64,000 bases of DNA, from the NCBI GenBank assembly GCA_023053545.1, contig JAKZAN010000147.1, forward strand, positions 1 through 64,000. The letters run 5' to 3'. Made by a program: the position numbers and the translations under genes. The stretch comes from Lepidurus packardi (lineage: Eukaryota; Arthropoda; Branchiopoda; Notostraca; Triopsidae). The notes under the pieces were generated by a model. It was not told the origin of the DNA. It saw nothing but the letters and a program-made list of their open reading frames with translations, and searched no databases. Positions 22,080 through 33,500 of this stretch are shown in pieces. The first letter of the stretch is position 1. Every line of letters starts with the position of its first letter.

Positions 22080-23417
22080 TCAATCCTGCTGAGAGATAGG
22101 TGCAACTGCGTTCGACGATTTTTCTACACGCTGGTTCGTGGATAAACTAGGATAGTTACCAGCGCCTGAGCGCGCATTGTGCGATTTTTGTTCTCTCTCC
22201 TTCTTCTCTTTCTGTCTAATAGGGCAACTTGCGTCAAAAGCAAAGTGTTCACCTTTGCAATTCACACATTTTTTGGTATCCTCCAAGCATTTCCTTGTGT
22301 CATGTTTTTGGGCACATTTTCCACAAGTTGGTTCTTTATCTCGGCATACCGCGGCTACGTGGCCGTATGCTTGACAGTGAAAGCATTGATGATACTGAGG
22401 GGGGTTGTTGTCTTCTACTTTAATTCGCCTATTAAAGGCAAAGAGCATTCCAGCCCGCAGCAGATTTGCCTTCTTCTCAATGCAGTCACACGAGACCAAT
22501 AGAGACCCATAGGCCTTCTTACTGCTGGGATTTAGCCATTTAACTTTTTCTGCATTGAATACGACGTTCAGACTTGAATTTTTTTCGGACAGATGTTGAC
22601 AAATTTCTTGGTAATTCTGGTCCCTAGGTAGTTGGTGTACTACTACGCTTAAGTTCAATTTTCTTGAGATCATTCTTACCGGGCCAAGTGTGGGTAAGAC
22701 TACTTTCTTGAGTAACGGTTCCGCTTCAAGCTTTTCATCGTGACTCTTAAAGACGAGTTTGATATTCCCGCTTTGTGTTTGGTGTGCCAGTACAGGATTT
22801 GGGATCTTAGCAGCCCTGAAGTCGTCGTCAATCATTTTAAGTAAACCCATACGGGGAACCTTGCTGGCTCTCTTTTTAACATCTTCTTGCTGTATAAAGA
22901 GCGTTTCCAACTCTCCATCATCATCTTGATTATCCTTGCCTAATTGAGGGGTGGCTGGTGCTTGATTAGGCCAGTGCCTGGTCACTAGCTCATGAGGAGC
23001 TTGAGGACGTTTGGCCAGCTCCTCTCTCAGAAGTCGAATTTCGTCTATCAGAATTGGGACTAATTCCGCTAGGGGAAGTAAGGTATCGACCTTAGCTTCC
23101 AGACAGCTGACTCTTTCTTTTAGACCCTTTTGAAATTCCTGCAATTGAAGAGGTAATGATGGATCTGACTCCGAACGTTTTCGCAAAGGTTCACCGCTCG
23201 ATACGGCCGTTTTTTGCTGGCGACAACTCTTGCAGTTCTTCGCAGCAGGATGATCTTTTACAAACGTGTTTTGACAGGTGATACATCGAACCATGTTGGC
23301 CTGGTCTTGCGTTTGGGAACGAACAATTTCTGTAGTGTTGGTAGCCTGTTCATGCGCTTGAGAGCAAACGTTTTCCATTGTTTTCTTTCGAGTTTGTTCG
23401 GGGACCGCCCCCTCCAT
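22080..23417 (-). CDS. ORF1 of element 1: nucleic-acid-binding gag-like protein
   Basis: 445-residue ORF1 from ATG 23417. Near the N-terminus is a C-x2-C ... C-x2-C cluster (CITCQNTFVKDHPAAKNCKSC), shared with element 3. A coiled-coil-like segment follows (LKERVSCLEAKVDTLLPLAE), then an RRM-like region (LVVSCDCIEK area), and three CCHC-type zinc knuckles at the end (CFHCQAYGHVAAVC, CGKCAQKHDTRKC, CVNCKGEHFAFDASC). ORF1 proteins of CR1-type elements bind their RNA as a chaperone. It ends with TGA; ORF2 follows 55 nt later in the same frame. Confidence 0.82.
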   Translation of the reverse strand: MEGAVPEQTRKKTMENVCSQAHEQATNTTEIVRSQTQDQANMVRCITCQNTFVKDHPAAKNCKSCRQQKTAVSSGEPLRKRSESDPSLPLQLQEFQKGLKERVSCLEAKVDTLLPLAELVPILIDEIRLLREELAKRPQAPHELVTRHWPNQAPATPQLGKDNQDDDGELETLFIQQEDVKKRASKVPRMGLLKMIDDDFRAAKIPNPVLAHQTQSGNIKLVFKSHDEKLEAEPLLKKVVLPTLGPVRMISRKLNLSVVVHQLPRDQNYQEICQHLSEKNSSLNVVFNAEKVKWLNPSSKKAYGSLLVSCDCIEKKANLLRAGMLFAFNRRIKVEDNNPPQYHQCFHCQAYGHVAAVCRDKEPTCGKCAQKHDTRKCLEDTKKCVNCKGEHFAFDASCPIRQKEKKEREQKSHNARSGAGNYPSLSTNQRVEKSSNAVAPISQQD

Positions 23418-23662
23418 AGGCAGGCCCCGTCAGCAAAACAACCACAGGCAGACCAGCACTTATGAGAATTGTAACAAATTAACCACAGGCAATCCAACAC
23501 TGTCAGGGATCCAACACTTATGAAAATTTTAACAAGAACACTTAACTCAACAGGAGAACTATGTTTTAGAGACTTTTACTGACTCGTATCGTACAGAAAA
23601 GGCAAAAGTTCGAGAGCACACGGAATCACGTCTGCACGTGCACGTCTGCTTCTATCATACCT

Positions 23663-24572
23663 CATATAAGTCAGTAATCATATAAGTATATCATATAATA
23701 TATATAATATAACATATAAGTATATCATATAAGTCAGTAATTCATGAATTAAGTCAGTAATTCATGAATTAAGTCAGCAATTCATGAACTAAGTCAGTAA
23801 TTCATGAATTAGGTCAGCAATTCATGATATAAGTCATAAATTAATTATTATGTTATGAATTAATTATATAAGTCAGTAATTCATGAATTAAGTCAGTAAT
23901 TCATGAATTAGGGTCAGTAAATCATGAATTAAGTCAGTAATTTATAAACTAAGTCAGTATTTAATGAATTAAGTCAGTAATTCATGAATTAAGTCAGTAA
24001 TTCATGAATTAAGTCAGCAATTCATTAATTAAGTCAGTAATTCATTAATTAAATCAGTAATTCATGAATTAAGTCCGTAATTCATTAATTAAGTTAGTAA
24101 TTCATTAATTAAATCAGTAATTCATGAATTTAGTCAGCAATTCATGAATTAAGTCCGTAGTTCATGAAATCCAGGAATTCCAGGAATTCATGAATTAAGT
24201 CAGTAATTCAATAATTAAATCAGTAATTCAATAATTAAGTCAGGAATTCATGAATTAAGTCAGTAATTCAATAATTAAATCAGAAATTAATTATTTATGT
24301 TATGAATTAATTAATTAAGTCAGTAATTCATGAATTAAGTCCGTTATTCATGAATTAAGTCCGTAATTCATGAATTAAGTCCGTAATTCATGAATTAAGC
24401 CAGTAATTCATTAATTAAGTCAGTAAATCATGAAATAAGTCTGTAATTCATAAACTAAGTCAGTAATTCATGAATTTAGTCAGTTTTTAATGAATTAAGT
24501 CAGTAATTCATGAATTAAGTCCGTAGTTCATGAAATAAGTCAGTAATTCAATAATTAAGTCAGGAATTCATG
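23663..24572 (+). repeat. 20-bp satellite array with irregular TATA-rich start
   Basis: The first ~70 bp (23663-23735) are an irregular ATATAAG/ATCATATAAG run, then regular 20-bp units in forward orientation with the TTATG marker segments. At 24168-24185 the motif CCAGGAATT is doubled. No gene. Confidence 0.9.
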
Positions 24573-27312
24573 CCCATCACTGGCGGTGGGAGGATAAAGC
24601 TTCAGATATACCGGGAATACAACTGTACGACTTTGCCACAGAACATCACTTGGACTTGATTAATGAATGGAATGTCCCAACATTTCACAACGAGCGTGGG
24701 CACAAATCGACTTTAGACCTCACGTGGTGTTCCCCGCAATTAATTAAGACCACAGATTGGCACGTCCTGGATGAAGCAGAGTATTACAATGAATCAGATC
24801 ACAAAGCCATAGTGATTTCCCTTAATCTTTTGCAAACCCACATGGCAAAGACAACATGGTGCTACAGCAGGGTCAACTGGAAAGAACTCGCCTCTAACGT
24901 ACGGGGTGAGGTACTGAAGGCATCACCTAAGTTCGCAGATCTTTCGAGCCCTATCGCTTTGGACATAGCCGTTGGCAGGCTTACAACAATCATCCAGACG
25001 GAAATGACGAAAAGTATCCCCAAAAAATCCGCAAATAACAGGAACAATCCTTGGTGGAATAGGGAGCTCCAAATCCTTCGTAAACAAACAGCGGCTGTGC
25101 TCAGACAGTACCGTACACACGGGGGCTCTGAGAGGGAAAAGTTATGGAAAGAAACCAGGAATGCCTATAGAGCGAAAACCAGGGAATTCAGGAATACGTA
25201 TTGGTCTGAACAACTTAATACACCAGACAGCAGGGTTATTTGGAACCTAGACCGGCAAATGAGGGTCTACAATAATAACAAGCTCGAATTCCTGAGACGA
25301 AATGATGGTACGCCTTTCCCAGATGCGATTACGAAATTAAATTTTGTGGCGACACACCTGCTGGACGGGGCCCCGGTAAATTCGCAAGAAGATTCCCTAC
25401 GACGCCGTTCTTCCCTGTACAAAGCTCGGAAAACCAGAGGTTCTTTTTATGAAGCCCCTTTCACCAGGGAGGAAATTTCTGAGATAATCGAGGGACTCCA
25501 ACCACGTAAAGCTGCTGGAGTGGATGAAATCCAAGCAATCATCATTAAATCCCTATGGAGTGTTATTGGCCCAACAGTGGTTAGCTTGTATAATGCCTCT
25601 CTGGCCCTGGAATATCACCCCAAAGCATGGAAGACTGCTAAAGTTATTACGCTCCCTAAGCCTGGGAAGCAGAGCTACACGTCAATCAAGAGTTTTCGAC
25701 CAATCTCCTTGCTACCGGTATTGGGGAAAATACTAGAAAAGGCAATAGCAAATCGGTTAAAGCTGTTTCTAGAAGATAACGATAAGTTGTCGGATATGCA
25801 ATGGGGTTTTAGACCAGGGCGATCAACAGTGGATGCCATGGTGAATTTCAGCGATGCGATTTTGGATAGCTTCGATAAAGGGAAAGTCCTTTCAGCCTTA
25901 CTGTTGGACATTTCCGGAGCATTTGACAATGTAAACCACGAAGTGTTAGTCGAAGAGCTTTGGGCGCTGAAAGTTCCATCACAAGTGACCAGATGGATTA
26001 AGAGTTTTCTCGAGAAACGGAGAGCATATGTGGTTTTTGGTGAAGAAAAAAGCGATGTCGTCACGATTATTAAGGGAGTTCCGCAAGGCTCTCCCCTATC
26101 ACCGATATTATTCTTGATGTACATTGATGGAGCGTTGGGATGCATAAAACGGAAGAAGATCGACATGCAAGCTTTCGCGGATGACCTGTTGATTTTTACA
26201 TCGAGCACCTCCAGCGAGAAAAATGTCAAGCTTCTGAGCAACAACTTGGCTGCGCTCGAAAAATGGGCTAAGAAGCACCGACTACAGTTTGCGAAAGAAA
26301 AGACGGAATTAATTCACTTTTCCAAAAAGCACCAACCAGAAGCCACACCCCTCGTTTGGGACGGTACGATAGTCCATTCTAAGGATGCGGTCAGGTACCT
26401 CGGTCTAGTTTATGACAATAGTCTCACATGGACACACCATGTTAACCGTCTGGTAGTCCAATGCAATTTAACCCTGCAAAGGATACACAAAGTGATGAGA
26501 TTTTCAAGAGCTGTCACTTGCCGTCAGGTCCGTACTCTTTTTCAGACGACGGTCCTCTCAAAACTAAGCTACGCTTTCCCAGCCTGGTGCAACATCTCTT
26601 TGGCTAAGCTACGACCCATTATCCAACTGTATAGAAAGGGCCTGTTAGCAATAACAGGAGCCCTCAAAACAACCCCAACCGTTGCTTTGGAAATAGAATC
26701 GGGCCTACCACCATTCGATTTGTACCTCGAGAGATTAGTGCTCCGCCACTACGCTTCAAGATACTGGGACAAATGGCCCGTTTCCGAAGAGGTACCCAGG
26801 CACAGACGATACACGTCCTGTTTGGAGAGGGCAAGAGTACTTGCAGCCGTCGTCTGGAAGTCAAGCCCAGATTCCATAAAGGTAGCTCGTGGTTGGATAG
26901 AAGAAGCAACGATGAGTCAATGGAAGGAACGTTGGAATAATTCTCAGAGCCCGTTACAGGATCTGACCCATGGACCATCTCGTCAAGGAATAGTGCACGT
27001 CCACCTTCCCAGGACAATCATCTCAAAGATGATTAAGTGAGAACCACACACTTCCCAACCAGGAGCTACCTCCAACGAATCCAAAAATCCGACTCGGACC
27101 TATGTCCATGCCAGGATAGAACTAGACAGGACCTACAGCATCTACTGTTCCACTGTCGTCGACTCAACAAGCAACGTGCCCAACTACTCCAGAAGCTAAA
27201 CAAGTTAAAAATCCATTTTAACGCAAAGGAATTGCTAACCAGCCCTAAAGCTTTCAACACACTTACTATTTTTCTACACGAAGCGAATCAAAGTTGCATA
27301 AGGGAGTTCTAG
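24573..27312 (+). pseudogene. ORF2 fragment: partial endonuclease, reverse transcriptase, C-terminal zinc region
   Basis: Open in one frame from the truncation point to 27040, about 820 codons. It shows the endonuclease end (STLDLTW, ESDHKAIVISL) and RT motifs (WGFRPGRSTVDAM, LLDISGAFDNVNH, GVPQGSPLSPILF, AFADDLLIF). The downstream part resembles R1/I-group proteins (ITGALKTTPTVALEIESGLPP). A frameshift at ~27037 separates the final Cys/His region (CPCQDRTRQDLQHLLFHC), which lies in another frame to 27312. The 5' truncation and frameshift make it a pseudogene, though RT motifs are intact. Confidence 0.88.
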
Positions 27313-27536
27313 TTAGCAGAGTTTTTGCCCTGCTGTCTCCCCCCCTCCACCCTCCTTGTCATGTGTCCCCCCCTCCACCCCCCTTTGTGTCCTATCCCCC
27401 TCTCCACCCTTTTGTTCTATGTGCTATGTTAAAGGGTAATGCAGAAGCATCACCCCATTAACAATTTTTAAAATTATTGACAATGTACAGAAGGCATATT
27501 TAATAAAGCTTGAGGCAATAGGCGCGAGCCTACGCC

Positions 27537-27584
<48 letters not shown>
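24573..27584 (+). mobile_element. 5'-truncated R1/I-type non-LTR retrotransposon with 44-nt poly(A)
   Basis: Begins abruptly inside the endonuclease domain, as expected for incomplete reverse transcription. It contains RT and the C-terminal Cys/His region, and a 3'UTR with C-rich runs (27330-27410). AATAAA lies near 27501, followed by a run of 44 A (27541-27584). The satellite to the left is in forward orientation and to the right in reverse. No target-site duplication is visible. Confidence 0.9.
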
Positions 27585-27590
<6 letters not shown>

Positions 27591-30500
27591 ATTGAATTAT
27601 TGAATTACTGACTTAATTCATTAAATACTGACTAAATTCATGAATTACTGACTTAATTCATGAATTACTGACTTGATTCATGAATTACGGACTTAATTCA
27701 TGAATTACGGACTTAATTCATGACTTACGGACTTAATTCATGAATTACTGACTTAATTAATTAATTCATAACATAAATAATTAATTTCTGATTTAATTAT
27801 TGAATTACTGACTTAATTAATTAATTCATTACATAAATAATTAATTTCTGATTTAATTATTGAATTACTGACTTAATTCATGAATTCCTGACTTAATTAT
27901 TGAATTACTGACTTATTTCATGAACTACGGACTTAATTCATGAATTACTGACTTAATTCATGAATTACTGACTTAATTCATGAATTACTGACTTAATTCA
28001 TGAATTACTGACTTAATTCATGAATTACGGACTTAATTCATGAATTACGGACTTAATTCATGAATTACGGACTTAATTCATGAATTACTGACTTAATTCA
28101 TGAATTACTGACTTAATTAATTAATTCATAACATAAATAATTAATTTCTGATTTAATTTTTGAATTACTGACTTAATTCATGAATTCCTGACTTAATTAT
28201 CGAATTTCTGACTTATTTCATGAACTACGGACTTAATTCATGAATTACTGACTTAATTCATGAATTACTGATTTAATTCATGAATTAATGACTTAATTCA
28301 TGAACTACTGACTTAATTCATGAATTACTGACTTAATTCATGAATTACTGACTTAATTCATGAATTACGGACTTAACTCATGAATTACGGACTTAATTAA
28401 TTAATTCATAACATAAATATTTAATTTCTGATTTAATTATTGAATTACTGACTTAATTCATGAATTCCTGACTTAATTATCGAATTACTGACTTATTTCA
28501 TGAACTACGGACTTAATTCATGAATTACTGACTTAATTCATGAAATACTGACTTATTTCGTGAATTACTGACTTAATTAATGAACTGGAATTTATGAATT
28601 AAGTCAGTAATTCAATAATTAAATCAGTAATTCAGTAATTAAGTCAGGAATTCATGAATTAAGTCAGTAATTCAATAATTAAATCAGAAATTAATTATTT
28701 ATGTTATGAATTAATTAATTAAGTCAGTAATTCATGAATTAAGTCCGTAATTCATGAATTAAGCCAGTAATTCATTAATTAAGTCAGTAAATCATGAATT
28801 AAGTCAGTAATTCATGAATTTAGTCAGTATTTAATGAATTAAGTCAGTAATTCATGAATTAAGTCAGTAATTCATGAATTAAATCCCTAATTCATGAATT
28901 AAGTCCGTAATTCATGAATTAAGTCAGTAATTCATGAATTAAGTCAGTAATTCATGAATTAAATCATTAATTCATGAATTAGGTCAGTAATTCATGAATT
29001 AAATCAGTAATTCATGAAGTAAGTCAGCAATTCATTAGGTAAATCAGTAATTCATGAATTAAGTCAGTAATTCATGAAGTCCGTAGTTCATGAAATAAGT
29101 CAGTAATTCGATAATTAATTCAGGAATTCATGAATTAAGTCAGTAATTCAATACTTAAATCAGGAATTCATGAATTAAGTCAGTAATTCATGAATTAAGT
29201 CAGTAATTCAATAGTTAAATCAGAAATTAATTATTCATGTTATGAATTAATTAATTAAGTCAATAATTCATGAATTAAGTCAGGAATTCAGGAATTAAGT
29301 CCGTAATTCATGAATTACTGACTTAATTCATTAAATACTGACTAAATTCATGAATTACTGACTTAGTTTATGAATTACTGACTTAATTCATGATTTACTG
29401 ACTTAATTAATGAATTACTGGCTTAATTCATGAATTACGGACTTAATTCATGAATTACTGACTTAATTAATTAATTCATAACATAAATAATTAATTTCTG
29501 ATTTAATTATTGAATTACTGACTTAATTCATGAATTCCTGACTTAATTACTGAATTACTGATTTAATTATTGAATTACTGACTTAATTCATAAATTCCTG
29601 ACTTAATTATTGAATTACTGACTTATTTCATGAATTACTGACTTAGTTTATGAATTACAGACTTATTTCATGATTTACTGACTTAATTAATGAATTACTG
29701 GCTTAATTCATGATTTACGGACTTAATTCATGAATTACGGACTTAATTCATGAATTACGGACTTAATTCATGAATTACTGACTTAATTATTGAATTACTG
29801 ACTTATTTCATGAACTACGGACTTAATTCATGAATTACTGACTTAATTCATTAAATACTGACTAAATTCATGAATTACTGACTTAGTTTATGAATTACAG
29901 ACTTATTTCATGATTTACTGACTTAATTAATGAATTACTGGCTTAATTCATGAATTACGGACTTAATTCATGAATTACGGACTTAATTCATGAATAACGG
30001 ACTTAATTCATGAATTACTGACTTAATTAATTAATTCATAACATAAATAATTAATTTCTGATTTAATTATTGAATTACTGACTTAATTCATGAATTCCTG
30101 ACTTAATTATTGAATTACTGATTTAATTATTGAATTACTGACTTAATTCATGAATTCCTGACTTAATTATTGAATTACTGACTTATTTCATGAACTACGG
30201 ACTTAATTCATGAATTGCTGACTAAATTCATGAATTGCTGACTAAATTCATGAATTACTGATTTAATTAATGAATTACTGACTTAATTAATGAATTACGG
30301 ACTTAATTCATGAATTACTGATTTAAATAATGAATTGCTGACTTAATTCATGAATTACTGATTTAATTCATGAATTACTGACTTAATTCATGAATTACTG
30401 ACTTAATTACTGAATTACTGATTTAATTCATGAATTACTGACTTAATTCATGAATTAAATCAGCAATTCATTAGGTAAATCAGTAATTCATGAATTAAGT

Positions 30501-33500
30501 CAGTAATTCATGAAGTCCGTAGTTCATGAAATAAGTCAGTAATTCGATAATTAATTCAGGAATTCATGAATTAAGTCAGTAATTCAATACTTAAATCAGG
30601 AATTCATGAATTAAGTCAGTAATTCAATAGTTAAATCAGAAATTAATTATTCATGTTATGAATTAATTAATTAAGTCAGTTATTCATTAATTAAGTCAGT
30701 AATTCATGAATTATGTCAGTAATTCATGAAGTAAGTCAATAATTCATGAATTAAGTCAGGAATTCAGGAATTAAGTCCGAAATTCATGAATTAAGTCCGT
30801 AATTCAAGAATTAAGTCCGTAATTCATTAATTAAGTCAGTAATTCATGAATTAAGTCAGTAATTCATGAATTAAATCAGTAATTCATGAATTAAGTCAGT
30901 AATTCATGAATTAGATCAGTAATTCATGAATTAAGTCAGCAATTCATAAATTAAGTCAGTAATTCATGAATTAAGTCAGTAATTCATGAATTAAGTCCGT
31001 AGTTCATGAATTAAGTCAGGAATTCATGAATTAAGTCAGTAAATCATGAATTAAGTCAGCAATTCATGAACTAAGTCAGGAATTCATGAATTAGGTCAGC
31101 AGTTCATGATATAAGTCATAAATTAATTATTATGTTATGAATTAATTATAAGTCAGTAATTCATGAATTAAGTCAGTAATTCATGAATTAGGGTCAGTAA
31201 ATCATGAATTAAGTCAGTAATTCATGAATTAAGTCAGCAATTCATTACTTAAATCAGTAATTCATGAATTAAGTCCGTAATTCATTAATTAAGTCAGTAA
31301 TTCATTAATTAAATCAGTAATTCATGAATTTAGTCAGCAATTCATTAATTAAATCAGTAATTCCTGAATTAAGTCCGTAATTCATTAATTAAGTCAGTAA
31401 TTCATTAATTAAATCAGTAATTCATGAATTTAGTCAGCAATTCATTAATTAAATCAGTAATTCATGAATTAAGTCAGTAATTCATGAATTAAGTCCGTAG
31501 TTCATGAATTAAGTCAGGAATTCATGAATTAAGTCAGTAAATCATGAATTAAGTCAGCAATTCATGAACTAAGTCAGTAATTCATGAATTAGGTCAGCAA
31601 TTCATGATATAAGTCACAAATTAATTATTATGTTATGAATTAATTATATAAGTCAGTAATTCATGAATTAAGTCAGTAATTCATGAATTAGGGTCAGTAA
31701 ATCATGAATTAAGTCAGTAATTCATAAACTAAGTCAGTATTTACTGAATTAAGTCAGTAATTCATGAATTAAATCAGTAATTCATGAATTAAGTCAGCAA
31801 TTCATTACTTAAATCAGTAATTCATGAATTAAGTCCGTAATTCATTAATTAAGTCAGTAATTCATTAATTAAATCAGTAATTCATGAATTTAGTCAGCAA
31901 TTCATTAATTAAATCAGTAATTCATGAATTAAGTCAGTAATTCATGAATTAAGTCCGTAGTTCATGAATTAAGTAAGGAATTCATGAATTAAGTCAGTAA
32001 ATCATGAATTAAGTCAGCAATTCATGAACTAAGTCAGTAATTCATGAATTAGGTCAGCAATTCATGATATAAGTCATAAATTAATTATTATGTTATGAAT
32101 TAATTATATAAGTCAGTAATTCATGAATTAAGTCAGTAATTCATGAATTAGGGTCAGTAAATCATGAATTAAGTCAGTAATTCATAAACTAAGTCAGTAT
32201 TTACTGAATTAAGTCAGTAATTCATGAATTAAGTCAGTAATTCATGAATTAAATCAGTAATTCATGAATTAAGTCAGCAATTCATTACTTAAATCAGTAA
32301 TTCATGAATTAAGTCCGTAATTCATTAATTAAGTCAGTAATTCATTAGTTAAATCAGTAATTCGTGAATTTAGTCAGCAATTCATTAATTAAATCAGTAA
32401 TTCATGAATTAAGTCAGTAATTCATGAATTAAGTCCGTAGTTCATGAATTAAGTCAGGAATTCATGAATTAAGTCAGTAAATCATGAATTAAGTCAGCAA
32501 TTCATGAACTAAGTCAGTAATTCATGAATTAGGTCAGCAATTCATGATATAAGTCATAAATTAATTATTATGTTATGAATTAATTATATAAGTCAGTAAT
32601 TCATGAATTAAGTCAGTAATTCATGAATTAGGGTCAGTAAATCATGAATTAAGTCAGTAATTCATAAACTAAGTCAGTATTTACTGAATTAAGTCAGTAA
32701 TTCATGAATTAAGTCAGTAATTCATGAATTAAATCAGTAATTCATGAATTAAGTCAGCAATTCATTACTTAAATCAGTAATTCATGAATTAAGTCCGTAA
32801 TTCATTAATTAAGTCAGTAATTCATTAGTTAAATCAGTAATTCATGAATTTAGTCAGCAATTCATTAATTAAATCAGTAATTCATGAATTAAGTCAGTAA
32901 TTTATGAATTAAGTCAGTAATTCATAAACTAAGTCAGTATTTACTGAATTAAGTCAGTAATTCATGAATTAAGTCAGTAATTCATGAATTAAATCAGTAA
33001 TTCATGAATTAAGTCAGCAATTCATTACTTAAATCAGTAATTCATGAATTAAGTCCGTAATTCATTAATTAAGTCAGTAATTCATTAATTAAATCAGTAA
33101 TTCATGAATTTAGTCAGCAATTCATTAATTAAATCAGTAATTCATGAATTAAGTCAGTAATTCATGAATTAAGTCCGTAGTTCATGAATTAAGTCAGGAA
33201 TTCATGAATTAAGTCAGTAAATCATGAATTAAGTCAGCAATTCATGAACTAAGTCAGTAATTCATGAATTAGGTCAGCAATTCATGATATAAGTCATAAA
33301 TTAATTATTATGTTATGAATTAATTATATAAGTCAGTAATTCATGAATTAAGTCAGTAATTCATGAATTAGGGTCAGTAAATCATGAATTAAGTCAGTAA
33401 TTCATAAACTAAGTCAGTATTTACTGAATTAAGTCAGTAATTCATGAATTAAGTCAGTAATTCATGAATTAAATCAGTAATTCATGAATTAAGTCAGCAA

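Larger units (their letters stand above)
19138..23662 (-). mobile_element. CR1/Jockey-type non-LTR retrotransposon (element 1)
   Basis: About 4.5 kb with 5'UTR, ORF1, ORF2 and a short 3'UTR ending in ATT/AAT trinucleotides. It lies in the satellite with flanks that read on into one another (GAATTAATTA left, TATAAGTCAG right), matching the intact satellite segment GAATTAATTATATAAGTCAG elsewhere. This fixes the insertion point and shows little or no target-site duplication. The 5'UTR (23418-23662) has two imperfect ~50-bp repeats. The C-terminal features of ORF2 are CR1-like. Confidence 0.85.
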
